Below, piece by piece: positions 54,331-64,000 of a stretch of 64,000 nt of DNA. How positions within the stretch are numbered: the stretch's first letter is position 1; each line of letters begins with the position of its first letter. The notes below the pieces were generated by a model. That model had not been told where the DNA came from and did not search any database. It saw nothing but the letters and a program-made list of their open reading frames with translations. This DNA comes from Amblyomma americanum (taxonomy: Eukaryota > Arthropoda > Arachnida > Ixodida > Ixodidae): the NCBI RefSeq assembly GCF_052857255.1, contig NC_135505.1:42473520-42537519 (forward strand), read 5' to 3'. A program made the position numbers and the translations under genes.

Positions 54331-54448
54331 TTCCACTCTTCTTCGCCACCCAAATGCAATCGTTGCTGGTGAGCTGACTAGCTTGACGTCTTCTCAACTT
54401 GCGTTGCCTCTGTCTTCCTCGTTCCCGTCGCAAAGCAGCGGTCCCCTG

Positions 54449-54466
54449 ATCCTATCGACTGCGCCA
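54449..54466 (-). promoter_or_regulatory. Primer-binding site
   Basis: TGGCGCAGTCGATAGGAT-type sequence on the minus strand, matching the TGGCGCAGTCG primer-binding sites used by a group of insect gypsy elements (from memory, serine tRNA). Confidence 0.65.
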
Positions 54467-55412
54467 GTCACAAATATTCTTCTCTCTCTCTTGTCGATGT
54501 TGTTGCATCCAGATGTTGATGTGGAGTGGTAGAGGGTGGGTCTCGTGAGTGACCCGGGGGACGTACTTCGCGACTGGTGAGTTTGAGACAGGCGTGCAGG
54601 TTTTCTGAAGTTGGCACTTGGAAAGGCTTTCCTCAAAAAGTTATTTATTACAATATTTACATAACTTATTTACATATGCCGACAGATTTCGGCCTCTCCA
54701 CTTTAACTAAAAAAGAGGCAAAACTCCAACACTCTCGCGACTCCGGACCACCGTCGGCCACCACACTGCCAACTAAACGGCTGCCGCTCAAGGAACACGC
54801 GTCTAAAACTACGTGACCCTGGGACCACCACCGGCCGTACACGACCGATCTGTCCGGCTGCCACCAACCAACCTCCCGCGTTCTCCTTAGCGCGCACCTA
54901 TCTCCTTTTAGTCCCGCCAAAACTACACCCTCAGCCAATAGGCAATACTCCCGCCAAGAACTCACTCCTTAGCAGCCAATAGGTGACTTTCCCGCCACCT
55001 TTCGTACGCGACATATCACAACACAAATGAAAAGCCCACAGTATAAAATACACGCCTTGCAACGCAATAGAAAAGCACAAAATATCGAACACACGCCTCG
55101 CCGCAAGCTGCCGTGGCTAGCTAGAAAAATCCCTTGAAGGGAGAGGAACCATTTATGACACATGCGTCACTGTTAGCCGCTCTCGCCTATGGTGCCGGGA
55201 TGCCCGCTCGCCTCCGGCGCTGGCCCATCGAGTAAGCTGCCGTGACTAACTAGAAAAATGCCACAACGAGGAGAGAGAAACCCTTTACGACACTTGCGTC
55301 TGAATCGCGCGCGACGCCGCCCTGAGAGCCTCTCCCTTTGTCGGCGCGTTCCCCTGCTCCCCTTCGGCGGCCCTCCTCACGCCTTATTACGACGTACGCC
55401 AGCTGCGTCGTA
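54467..55412 (-). repeat. 5' LTR of the SCAN-gag gypsy element
   Basis: On the minus strand it starts TGTTACGACGCAG at 55412 (an alternative start is TGTTGTGATATG at 55024), has AATAAA (about 54650-54645) and ends near 54467, next to the primer-binding site. The upstream half contains two direct repeats of about 70 bp (55105-55175 and 55231-55300, each starting AAGCTGCCGTG) and repeated CCAAT/CCCGCC boxes. Confidence 0.55.
54913..54996 (-). promoter_or_regulatory. Repeated CCAAT and E2F-like boxes
   Basis: On plus, CCAAT occurs at 54935 and 54976 and CCCGCC at 54913, 54950 and 54991, in alternating order with about 40-bp spacing. On the minus strand this reads GGCGGGA...CTATTGGCTG twice. It fits an LTR U3 promoter module. 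Confidence 0.45.
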
Positions 55413-56042
55413 ACAGCAAGCATCCCCTGCGATCCACGAGTGAGCGATGCCTTAGCCAGGGTCTTCAAGGACTATAATGTCCATATCGCCCACGTGCCAC
55501 CAAGTAAGCTGAAGCAAAAACTTGTAAGAGTTAAAGACCGGATTGAAAGAGATTCCCCGGAGTGGTGTACAAGAATCCCTGTGAAGACTGCAAGGCTGCA
55601 TACATCGGCGAATCAGGCAATTTAATTAGGCGCTTAGAACAACATGAAAATGACGTCGCCAATGGCCGCACGAAAGAAAATGCCTTGGCTGAACACTATC
55701 AAGCTGCATCACATGCCATCGGTTGGAACAACGCCTCAGTCATCGCGACGGAGAATAATTTATTGTCCCGCTTACTTCTAGAAGCACTTCGCATCCAATC
55801 GACACCGCATGTTTCAAACCGAACGAGGGGTAATCTTCCTGAGATTTACGCATGCTCATTACGCCACCTGCATCGTACATAAGTCATCACTTTCGCCCAT
55901 CCGCTGCCATTGTGAGCAAGGGACCCGTACGGGCCCCGAAACGTCTTTGTCTTTCCCTTTTTGTATTTTTTGGCGAGTGTTCCTCTTTTTCTGTTATTAT
56001 GTTCCTTCCTTTCCAGACGGAAATCCGTTAAACACTCGACTA
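55413..56042 (+). pseudogene. PLE C-terminal fragment with GIY-YIG endonuclease and 3' tail
   Basis: Begins abruptly at the LTR border with CDPRVSDALARVFKDYNVHI and HVPPSKLKQKLVRVKD. After a frameshift at about 55560, the endonuclease reads VVYKNPCEDCKAAYIGESGN, then NALAEHYQAASHAIGWNNASV and LLLEALRIQ, and the frame ends at 55882. The 3' tail holds the hairpin at 55920-55937 and ends ACTCGACTA (about 56042). The tail is nearly identical to that of the PLE at 25571-25822, so they are one family. Confidence 0.82.
55920..55937 (+). promoter_or_regulatory. PLE tail hairpin
   Basis: GGGACCCGTACGGGCCCC, preceded by GTGAGCAA and followed by GAAACGTC. Confidence 0.7.
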
Positions 56043-57165
56043 TTCTGTCATTTTTGTGTCTTCATGGCACACATGCTCACGCACCGTATTAATTGCAATG
56101 CAGGAAGCCCATTTAGCTATAATCTAAAATGATTAAATTAAGTTCTGTATAACTATTGCAATAAGGGTATGATATACAGAGCATCTGGAAATGGTCTTCC
56201 TGAGGCAGGGCATTAATACGTTATATAGCTGCAGTTAAGTTATTGGTGCGCACATTTAGTAGCCTCAGAGCAAGAACTGATTTTAGCCTACTTATAGCGG
56301 TTGATGCCATTTTGAGACGGAATATTTGTTTTGTGTTTTTGCACAGGTACCTATCTGTCCTAGATTTTCAGGAAACGAGGGATTGTGAGAACTAATTTTT
56401 TGTGTCAGTTTGTTTATTCTTTGCTTTCATGTAAAAACTTGAGCACAGGTTGCACACGTTTTTTCTTGAATTTTGTAACTGAAAAACTTCAGTTCTTTTA
56501 CATTACTGTATTACAAACCTCTCGTCTTTGTTCGCCTCTTTATGTGTTGTCTAAGTGTACTAAGTGCGTGTGCATTTCTGTCTGCTGCCCAAATCTGTGC
56601 TGCTGTCTGGTCCTCCAGCATAAGAAATAGGTGGACTTGTGAAAAGTTTGGCGGTAACCTTATTTAAAATAAATGCCATTTGTGGTATGTTTTCTTTTCA
56701 GTTGCGAAATATCTTGTTCAGTTATTGCACTATGCCTAAACCAAAACATTGCAACTACTACAAAACATACATGCCTATTTCTTGTGTACACATTGCACCA
56801 CTACTTTGCATGATTACAAGGCCAGCCAATGCATTCTGGAAAGAAATATTAACCCATACTTTAAGAATTAACTTCAAGCCAGACCTAATAATACATACAC
56901 TTTTGCAGCTGGCTTAAGCTTTCACTTGTAAGGTGTGAAAGTGGTCTTCATAAATTAGTGTTAGTTTATGCCTTAGGGGAGTACGTTTTTCATATTATTG
57001 GAGAACAAAGTTGCACTATGTGTTATGCATAGCTTGTTATTTTTGAAACAATAGTAAGTTTTGAAAAATTATCTTTATGCTTACAAATCTAACAACTTTA
57101 CCTGTTATTAGGTCAAATTAGGAATGTTTGGTCAAGTATAACATTGCCCCTGAAGAGCGGTGTAT
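56043..57165. other. Unassigned AT-rich DNA
   Basis: Short Cys-rich and hydrophobic open frames only (56385-56630, 56639-56917), without recognised domains. Confidence 0.3.
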
Positions 57166-57341
57166 TGTAGAGCTGAAAGGGCTTGCGGCGTAACCGTTGC
57201 ATGAACTGACCCAGCAACAGCGGTACCAGAACGGACTTCGAGCGCAAGCTCGAGCTCTCCAACGCGCGCGGCAGCCGGTCGCCGGCTGGCCGAACCTCTT
57301 CGTCGTGTTGATGGTGGCGCACTATCGTCTTCTTGATTGAA
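57166..57341 (-). repeat. 3' LTR of the old gypsy element
   Basis: Aligns with 60181-60359, with many substitutions. Shared blocks include AGCTCGAGCTCTCCAACGCG, GCAGCCGGTCGCCG and TGGCGCACTATCGTCTT. Confidence 0.85.
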
Positions 57342-57377
57342 GCTGCCCCGGCGACAAAACGGAGCCATCCTGGCGAC

Positions 57378-58700
57378 TCAAGGGAAAGATATGAAGGGTG
57401 TCGTAGTACGGCTTGAGCCGACTGACATAAACAATTTCGCGTCCTCGAAAGCGGTGATCCGAAAAGGGGGGGTCACGGGCTCGACGGTAATGTTCATATG
57501 TGACGTGCGCTCCAAGACACGGCAAGGGTCGACGTAATTACCAGCAAACTTGAAGGCAGCCGGCACAGGCAATCAGACGAGCTAGTCAGTGGGAAAGTCA
57601 TGGGCGGATTGGCCGCAGTGAATCGCATATATGCGGATGCCTTGAGTGGTACTGTTCAACGGGCGAGCTAGCCGGCGGCACTGCTCGGCATTACGGACAA
57701 CGTCAGAGAGAAAAGTGCACTCCGAACTGTCGGGTTGGTATGGAAGGATGGAACCTAGGAGACAAGAAGGTTCACGGCCATATAAAAGAAAGAATCTAGA
57801 AAAACCGTTCGTGGCTTGAGAGGCAGTATTGTAAGCTAAAGTGACGAATACAAGTACTTGATCCCAATTGGAGGCGTCGGAGGAAATGTACATGACGAGC
57901 ATGTCTCCAAGAGTCCGGTTGAAGCGTTAAGTGAGGCCGTTCGTTTGGGGATGGTAGGCAATGGTCTTGCGATGACCGGTGTGGCACGCATCCAGTAGCT
58001 CGTGAGCGATATCAGATAAGAGAAGATGTCGGCGGTCACTGAGACGTTCCCGAGGGGCGCCGTGACGCAGGATGGAGGAGGTAGGATGAGACGTCGCAAG
58101 CACTGGCCGAGGGCAGGGCTGCCGTCTCCGCATACCTAGTGAGGCGGTCCACGGCTACTATAATTTAACGATTCCCGGCAGGCGTGAACGGCAGGGGACC
58201 ATACCGATCGATGCCCACGCGATCGAAGGGGTGAGCTGGGCAAGGCAATGGATGTAACGGGCGCGGGGGGGGGGGGGGGGGGCCGAGGTAACGAATCCGT
58301 AGTCGGCGCATTGAGGGAACCTAAAAGCAAAGAATTACATGGATCTGGACGCTGTTCTATGGGGAGGTCTGTGGCTGTGAGCGCAGCCAGCGCCGAAGCC
58401 GACAAGAACGAGGAGAGCCTAGGAAATCGCAGAGGTGAGCGCGACAGGGCGTGAGCGTCGGAATGTTTGCGGCCCGACCGATATACGACGTTAATGTCGT
58501 ATTCCTGAAGACGAAGGGCCCAGAGGCCGAGGTGTCCAGAAGGGTCTTTGAGGATAGCCAACCAGCCGAGGGCATGGTGGTCAGTGACAACATCGATGGG
58601 GTGGCCATAATGGCAAGGACGAAATTCAGTGAGTGTCCACACTATGGCGAGGCACCCCTTTCCTGTAACGGTGTAATTAGTTTCGACTTTCGTGAGCATA
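57378..58700 (-). pseudogene. Degraded RNase H and integrase of the old gypsy element
   Basis: RNase H lies in the frame of 58699-58136 ([43 protein letters not shown]). The integrase is reduced: [13 protein letters not shown] (about 58110), HGAPRERLSDRR (about 58060) and YHPQTNGL (about 57905), then LAYNTASQATNGFSRFFLLYG (57850-57780). The HHCC zinc-finger part is missing between RNase H and core; a run of 18 G (58265-58282) lies in that gap. A C-terminal piece YVSRLKPYYD is at about 57425. Confidence 0.75.
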
Positions 58701-58739
58701 CGACTTGCGTAAGCAACAACGTATTCGGAAAAGCCGGCC

Positions 58740-60164
58740 TTACGCTGTGCAAGGACGGCTCCGAGGCCTACGATGCTGGCGTCGGTAATGGCGCAGGATC
58801 GGTGGTGAAGTCAGAAGACAACGGAGGGTAGCGAAAGCAGCGTCGCAGGCTGAGTTCCAAGCCGGCAGATTGGCGAGCCCATTCAGAAGCTTCGTAAGCG
58901 TTGCGACGATAGAGGCGTAGTTGTGCACAAAGCGGGCAAAATATGAGCTCAGGCCCACGACGCTCTGGAGCTTCTTAACAGAAGTCGGTTTGGGAAAGTT
59001 TGTGACAGCACGAGGCGTCTCCGGATCGGGCAGGATGCCATCTTTGGAGACGACATTGCCGAGTATGGTCAGTTTGCAGGCACCAAATCGACATTTCTTG
59101 AGGTTGAGTCGGAGATCAGCATCGCGGAGACAGCGCAGTATCTTGTGCAAGCGATCGAGATGTGCCGGAAAATCAGGCGAAAAAACGACATCTAAATAAC
59201 ATAGGCAATTGTGCCATTTAAGGCCACGCAAGATGTTTTCTATCATGCGCTCAAACGTTGCGGGAGCGTTACAGAGGCCGAATGGCATCACGTTGAATTC
59301 ATAGTGGCCGTCAGGCATGGCAAAAGCTGTTTTCGAACGGTCAGATTCAGCCATGGGAAATTGCCAATAGTCGGAATTGAGATCCAGTGAGGAGAAGAAC
59401 TCGGCTTTTTGGAAACAGTCGACGGCGTCACCAATACGGGGTAGTGGGTAGACGTCCTTGCGTGCAATTTTGTTTATGCGATGATAATCAACACAGAACC
59501 GAATCGAACCATCCTTCTTTTTGACGAGCACGATGGGCGACGACCAAGGACTAGAAGAGGACTGGATATCGCAGTGGTGCAGCATGTCGTCGACCTGTTC
59601 AGCAATGACACGACGCATGTGGAAAGCGTCGTCGTCAATTCCCTTCATAATATGCATGATCCTGTCGGCCTCAGGCATAGACGGGTCGACACATTTGCAA
59701 AGATCGAGCACCTCTTCGATGTAGGCGGTGAAGTTCTCACCCGCATGCTGGGCCCGAACGCGCAAACATTGCTCAGCGCGAAGTTTCTGTACTGCGGGAT
59801 GGCCAAAAACTTCAGCAAACTTTGTCTTTAAAGTAGCCCATATTGGAATATCATCCTTGTGGTTCCGAAAACATGGGTTGGCGACATCGCTCAGATAGAA
59901 TATGACGTTGGTGAGCTTCATGCGATCGTCCCAGTTGTTGTGGCGGCTCACCCGCTCGTATGAGACCAGCCAGTCTTCAACATCTTGATCGCAGTGCCCG
60001 TTGAAGACGATGGGGTCTCGCTTCCGGATGGCACCGGAGCAGATGACGGGGTGGGGGCACCTACACGGCTTGGTGGTTGGCTTCGGGCTGAGCGGGCATA
60101 GCGGGGGTGGATAGCATGGGGCGGTCCAGGGTGGTACGAGGACGGGAAACCGAACCTCCACCAA
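58740..60164 (-). pseudogene. Gag capsid fused in frame to reverse transcriptase by internal deletion
   Basis: 474 open codons; there is no ATG at the start. Residues about 45-183 are a gag capsid ([45 protein letters not shown]). At about residue 183 (near 59615) the sequence jumps to RT ([29 protein letters not shown]). The nucleocapsid, protease and RT start are gone. The RT has LDLNSDYW, then CYLDVVFS at 322-329 where YLDD is expected, so one catalytic Asp is deleted. The frame stays open through the connection domain to 58740. It is a deletion product, not a natural polyprotein. Confidence 0.82.
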
Positions 60165-60180
60165 GTGAATACAGGTTCAT

Positions 60181-60359
60181 TGTAGAGCTGGAAGGGCTGG
60201 CGGCATAACCATTGCGCAAACTGACAAAGAGGCGGCGGCACCAGAACGGACTTCCAAAGCGAGCTCGAGCTCTCCAACGCGTGCGGCAGCCGGTCGCCGA
60301 GGCCGGCCGAACCTCTGTGTCGTCGTTGATGGTGGCGCACTATCGTCTTTTTCATTGCA
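60181..60359 (-). repeat. 5' LTR of the old gypsy element
   Basis: 179 bp, TGTAGAGCTG...TTCATTGCA on plus. Confidence 0.85.
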
Positions 60360-61199
60360 CCCCCTTTAAAAATATCAAATATGTTTCTCATAAAGGTGTA
60401 ACATTTCTCTTAGGTCGCTTGAGGTTGCACTGGTCTTAAGAGCATTGGTTTATGCTGCTGTGGACGTTACGCTGTATGCAATAAAACATACTCCTCAAAA
60501 ACTGTATCAATACTGTATAGACAGCCTAACATTGCACTGGTATTGATGGCATAAACTTACCCTGCTGTGAAAGTAAACGTTAAGCCCTTTGGGCTAAAAT
60601 ATAGCCTTTCTGAGAAGCTTTAACTATAATCTTGGGAAGCACAAAATTACACTTCCTTTCTAAACGTAATTTTACACTAGAAAGATTGAATGCACTGTTT
60701 GTCGTGGACTAAAACAGTCTTTCTGAAAAGGTGTAACAATAGTCTTGGCCAACGTAAACTTAGTGCTTATCAAGGTGTATCCAGAGGAAGTGTAAGGTTT
60801 ATACTGTTTGTGGAGGACTAAAACTTTCGTCTCGAGCAAATATCTTAATATTACCCTCATAAAGGTGTCAGCTCAGCGAAAAGTGGCTTACCCCCAAAAA
60901 GACTAAAATGACACCATTTTTTAGAGTGTACAACAAGCAGTTTTCAATCTCGTCCATCTAAAGCCCTAATATGTGCGCTAAAGGATACTGTATTTCCAAA
61001 CTCATTTATTTTCATACGATACGTTTTGTTCCTACCCCAGTAGCACAAATGGAGCTCTGAATTGCGGGTCGTTGTGGTCAAGGCACGGGCTGCCCATAGG
61101 CGTCGACGTGGGATATGTGCGGGATTTGCAACTCGGCATCGGGGGGGGGGGGGGGGGCACAAGGGCAGCCCAGTTGGCTTACTACATACCACCACGCAG
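60360..61199. other. Unassigned repeat-like DNA, possible MITE end
   Basis: Two degenerate units of about 118 bp (about 60603-60720 and 60720-60835) each start TTTCTGA(G/A)AA and end (T/G)GGACTAAAAC. The string ACACCATTTTTTAGAGTGTA at about 60913-60932 looks like a transposon terminal repeat but no left partner is seen. A run of 17 G is at 61141-61157. Confidence 0.35.
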
Positions 61200-61206
61200 C
61201 TGCGCG

Positions 61207-61312
61207 TTGGATCTCCTTGGGCTAGCCCATTCCGGGCTCCCTTGGGCTCGCCTGTTCTGGTCCCACTTGGGCTACCCTATTCAAGCCTCACTTCGGCTAC
61301 CCGTGCATAGTC
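61207..61312 (+). repeat. Degenerate minisatellite, about 24-bp units
   Basis: Four or more imperfect units of the form CTTGGGCTAGCCCATTCNNG. Further GGGC/CCCA-rich copies continue to about 61460. Confidence 0.6.
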
Positions 61313-61315
61313 CAC

Positions 61316-64000
61316 TATGCTGTCCCCACAGGGTCTACCAGAACAGCCCAGTCGGCTTCTTAGAGGACACTTCTGGGAAGTCAACAATGGTAACCCATAT
61401 AGAACACATAAGTGTATGTCTTTGGGCCCACCGACCCAATTGGACTTCAGGCCCACCTTGCCAACCCAGTGAGGCTTTGTTCACATCACTATTTTTTGTG
61501 TACATATTACTACTGAAATTACATTCCACATATCTGACATTACAATGCAAGTAAGAATGTTTCTTATTATTTATTTGTTTTTCCATGACATTCGGAGCCC
61601 ATTTTGGGCATTCTTGTTCACGAAGTCCCAGTCACTAGGGTGAAGGGTCCACCTCCTTAACTCGAGCTTTTAGACGGCCATCCCTATCTCTTGTCCCCCG
61701 CAGCAACGCAGCCACTCTGATGTTAATACCTTCCATGGTGGCTGTTTAGACTGCGCTGTAGAGCAGCTGTAAAAGTGAAAAAATAAACACATATATCAAA
61801 CTGATAATGAGCATGGTGGATAAAAATCACTTTGCCCAGTATTATTCACGTCTTCCTGGAAATGCTTCATAACAGTATGCGATGCTGCATTGTGTAATAT
61901 TTCAAATATTAGCAAATTTTTTGCTATTAACATCCTTAGCCATAATGAACATAAATATCCTAATAAATATAACCGAAAGGTGCATGAGACATTAAATAAC
62001 TACAGACACCTAACTTTATTTTGTTGCGTGTTTTCTCCTGTCAAATGATGCATTAGATAATGAAATACATGGATTACCGGGTGGTATTTGCCTACAAGCG
62101 CAAAATAATTTATAACTGAGTTTTTTCCTCATGCGGTTTCGGTTTCATCGACCGAACGACGACTGTCGTCAAATTGATGTTTTGGTCACATGATCCAAAT
62201 AAAAAACTGTAATACAATCGCTGATATGTAGTTATAATTAATTACGACATTTAATACAGCCTCTTACATATTCTGAAATGACAAAAGATGACCTATCAGC
62301 AATTATACAACCGATTTTTTTATGTCTCATGTGACTTAAACACCAACTACACGTCCAGTCATCGTTCGAATGATGAAACCAAAACAGCGTCAAGAAGAAA
62401 GTCAAATATAATTTATTTAGCGGTCATACATGTAATGAATGTCTAACGTATGGTGTGAAAAAAGAGAACACACAAGCAAAAATTTGGTAACTGTAGTACT
62501 TTAAAATTGGGTGCCAACTCAGTAATTAATAACGGAAGTGCTGAAAATCATTCCACGTGGATTGAAAGCAGATTATTCTTGCAATTAGATGGTGTGTTCA
62601 CAAAATGTCTATAACCTTCAGAAGAATCACATGTACTCACCAACAATTCCCAAGCAGCAGTGGCCGATAGCCTATCATTGGACACGGCTTGGAATGCTCT
62701 CGATGACCATCATACTTGGACAGCACCCTGCTTCCTTGATAGGAAAAAGCTTGGATACCATGCTGAATGAAACTTATCAGCACGATCATTGGTCAGATGG
62801 CTTGGCAGCTCTTTGGCCACCATGCTCGATCACACATGTTCTATTCCCTGAATGCGTAGACTACCCGCGCTAAATATATATGTACGCTGTGGGGGATTGC
62901 CTGCCTTGGGTCGTTTTTATTTCGCCGTTCCTTGCGCGCACTTTCTTCTGGTGCCTGTTTCGAGTTGTGTGGACGGCCGCGTTATGCTAGGCCTGCGAAG
63001 AACAACGATGAAAGAAATAGTTCCCCAAAATATTCAGACCTAGCATTCATGAAATCACCTGTATCTGATCGAAAATTGAGTAATTATAACATCCACATAT
63101 TTCCCACGGATAAATGTAATTTGTGCATGTAAAGATGACATAAAAAAGTTTGTTTTCAGCATGATTTTGTATCCATCCGCCCTGTGAGCCGCAAGTGTTG
63201 CTTCTGTCATTGCGGTCTGTTGCAGCGGTTGCAGTGCTGCAGTCTTTAGTAGCTTCGCTGTATTCGTCCCTGCGATAATCTGCAAGTTTGAACATTTTGT
63301 AACAGTTCTGCGCGATTGCAATTCTTCGACTACTCACGACCGACGTTCCTCCGACGACGTGCCTCGTGGCGGATTTGTTGGCCGGGTGGCCAACTCGTCT
63401 GTAGTTGAGAAAGGTAAGCCTAAAATTATACTTAGTGTAAACACGCCATGTGCCAATGCTATACTTATTTTAAGTATGGAGACAGCGAGATGGAAGCTGA
63501 AACCAGCTTATTTTTCATTCTTCTGAGCTGGCGGAGTTTGCAATCGCCACTGTGCAGTTGGCGGGAATGGATTAATGCATTCGAAGTAGTAGTTGATGTT
63601 GCAAAGTTGCAAGCTCTCTCGAAGAAAAAGTAGTGACGGCACGATCACTATAGACCCCGCTCTTGCCGGTCTGGGGTCGCACAGTAATTTAAGGGTAATG
63701 TTATGCATAATGTATATATATAAAAACAGATATAGCCCTAGAAAATTTTACGTGTGCCGAACCGTAATGTGAAAAAATGTTTTTGGATTATCACCGCGCT
63801 CACGAGGTACTGAAAGAACTATATATAATAGCGTGTGTGCCAGTGAACAAATACAAAACTAGGCCTGCAGATTGGTTTTCTGAAAATCGCATTTTTAACA
63901 CCGCACTCGTAAGACTGGAAGCGAGCGGAAATAACGCTCGCAGGGAGCCATGCAGGTAGCAAAGAGGAAGTTTAGTGATTGGGGCGCTGCACATAACGCA
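61316..64000. other. Mostly unassigned DNA, with a candidate splice donor at 63413
   Basis: No domain is recognised. A CpG-richer stretch at 63180-63413 has one open frame ending GRVANSSVVEK at AAAG|GTAAGC (donor at about 63413/63414) and could be a 5' exon of a plus-strand gene leaving the window. A frame at 62589-62873 has no family support. Confidence 0.25.

Larger units (their letters stand above)
48880..55412 (-). mobile_element. Ty3/gypsy element remnant with SCAN-like gag, split by a LINE
   Basis: The minus-strand order is 5' LTR (55412 or 55024 to about 54467), a primer-binding site (54466-54449), and a gag that runs to 53467 and resumes at 49698-49093 after the LINE. No pol or 3' LTR follows, so the element is truncated after gag. 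The gag type (SCAN-like block then CCHC knuckles) resembles the Gmr1-like gypsy group; that assignment is inference. Confidence 0.7.
57166..60359 (-). mobile_element. Old, internally deleted Ty3/gypsy element
   Basis: 5' LTR 60181-60359 and 3' LTR 57166-57341 (TGTAGAGCTG...), roughly 85% alike by eye. Between them lie a gag-RT frame (60164-58740), then degraded RNase H and integrase pieces. No matching target duplication was found. It is related to the 7150-12291 element (similar capsid and RT) but much older. Confidence 0.88.

Noticed and set aside
58265..58282. Poly-G runs (also 61141-61157) as G-quadruplex regulatory sites
   Set aside because: Single homopolymers with no gene context; likely slippage products or assembly uncertainty.
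62589..62873. 94-codon frame as an exon
   Set aside because: No recognisable domain and no clear splice sites.
1..64000. CRISPR arrays, bacterial operons or phage genes
   Set aside because: None seen; gene style, introns and repeats are eukaryotic throughout.

Overview
This window is eukaryotic and most likely from a hard tick (Ixodida). It is intron-bearing and dominated by retroelements. It carries several copies of a tRNA-headed SINE that resembles, from memory, the tick Ruka family, together with CR1-like and I-like LINEs, Penelope-like elements (PLEs) and Ty3/gypsy elements. The species cannot be fixed from sequence alone. There are no bacterial operons, rRNAs or CRISPR arrays, and the only tRNA-like sequences are SINE heads.

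Layout. 1-4985: a decayed CR1-like LINE whose reverse transcriptase is split by a palindromic PLE (1820-3713, 9-bp target duplication). 5.5-14.1 kb: SINE remnants, a small palindrome, and a long inverted repeat (arms 6242-7000 and 12853-13577) with a young Ty3/gypsy element between its arms (7150-12291, minus strand, 146-bp LTRs differing at one base, gag and pol joined through a canonical -1 slippery site). 14-25 kb: mostly unrecognised AT-rich DNA with one MITE, one probable solo LTR and SINE scraps. 25.5-27.6 kb: a tandem/inverted PLE. 28.0-43.3 kb: one split gene on the minus strand, and the most interesting object here. 43.3-49 kb: a PLE fragment and unassigned DNA. 48.9-55.4 kb: a Ty3/gypsy gag and 5' LTR (SCAN-like gag) split by a 5'-truncated I-like LINE with a 12-bp target duplication. 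55.4-56.0 kb: a PLE fragment. 57.2-60.4 kb: an older Ty3/gypsy copy with internal deletions. 60.4-64 kb: repeats and unassigned DNA.

The candidate gene. Exon 1 (43246-43211) starts with ATG, encodes the first strand of a chromodomain and ends at a consensus GTAAGT donor. Exon 2 (31858-31388) follows a strong polypyrimidine-AG acceptor and supplies the rest of the chromodomain in the same phase. Exon 3 (31251-28799) encodes a coiled-coil stretch, a region whose acidic motifs and Cys pair recall the RAG1/Transib DDE fold, and a SAP-like C-terminus. The 11.35-kb first intron is filled with transposons: a full-length I-like LINE with a 12-bp target duplication, nested SINEs, a foldback element and a truncated LINE. 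Exon 3 has two single-base frame breaks, both in homopolymer runs, so decay and assembly error are both possible.

The recurring structural theme is inverted duplication. There are four long palindromes or inverted repeats, one of them made of two head-to-head PLE copies.
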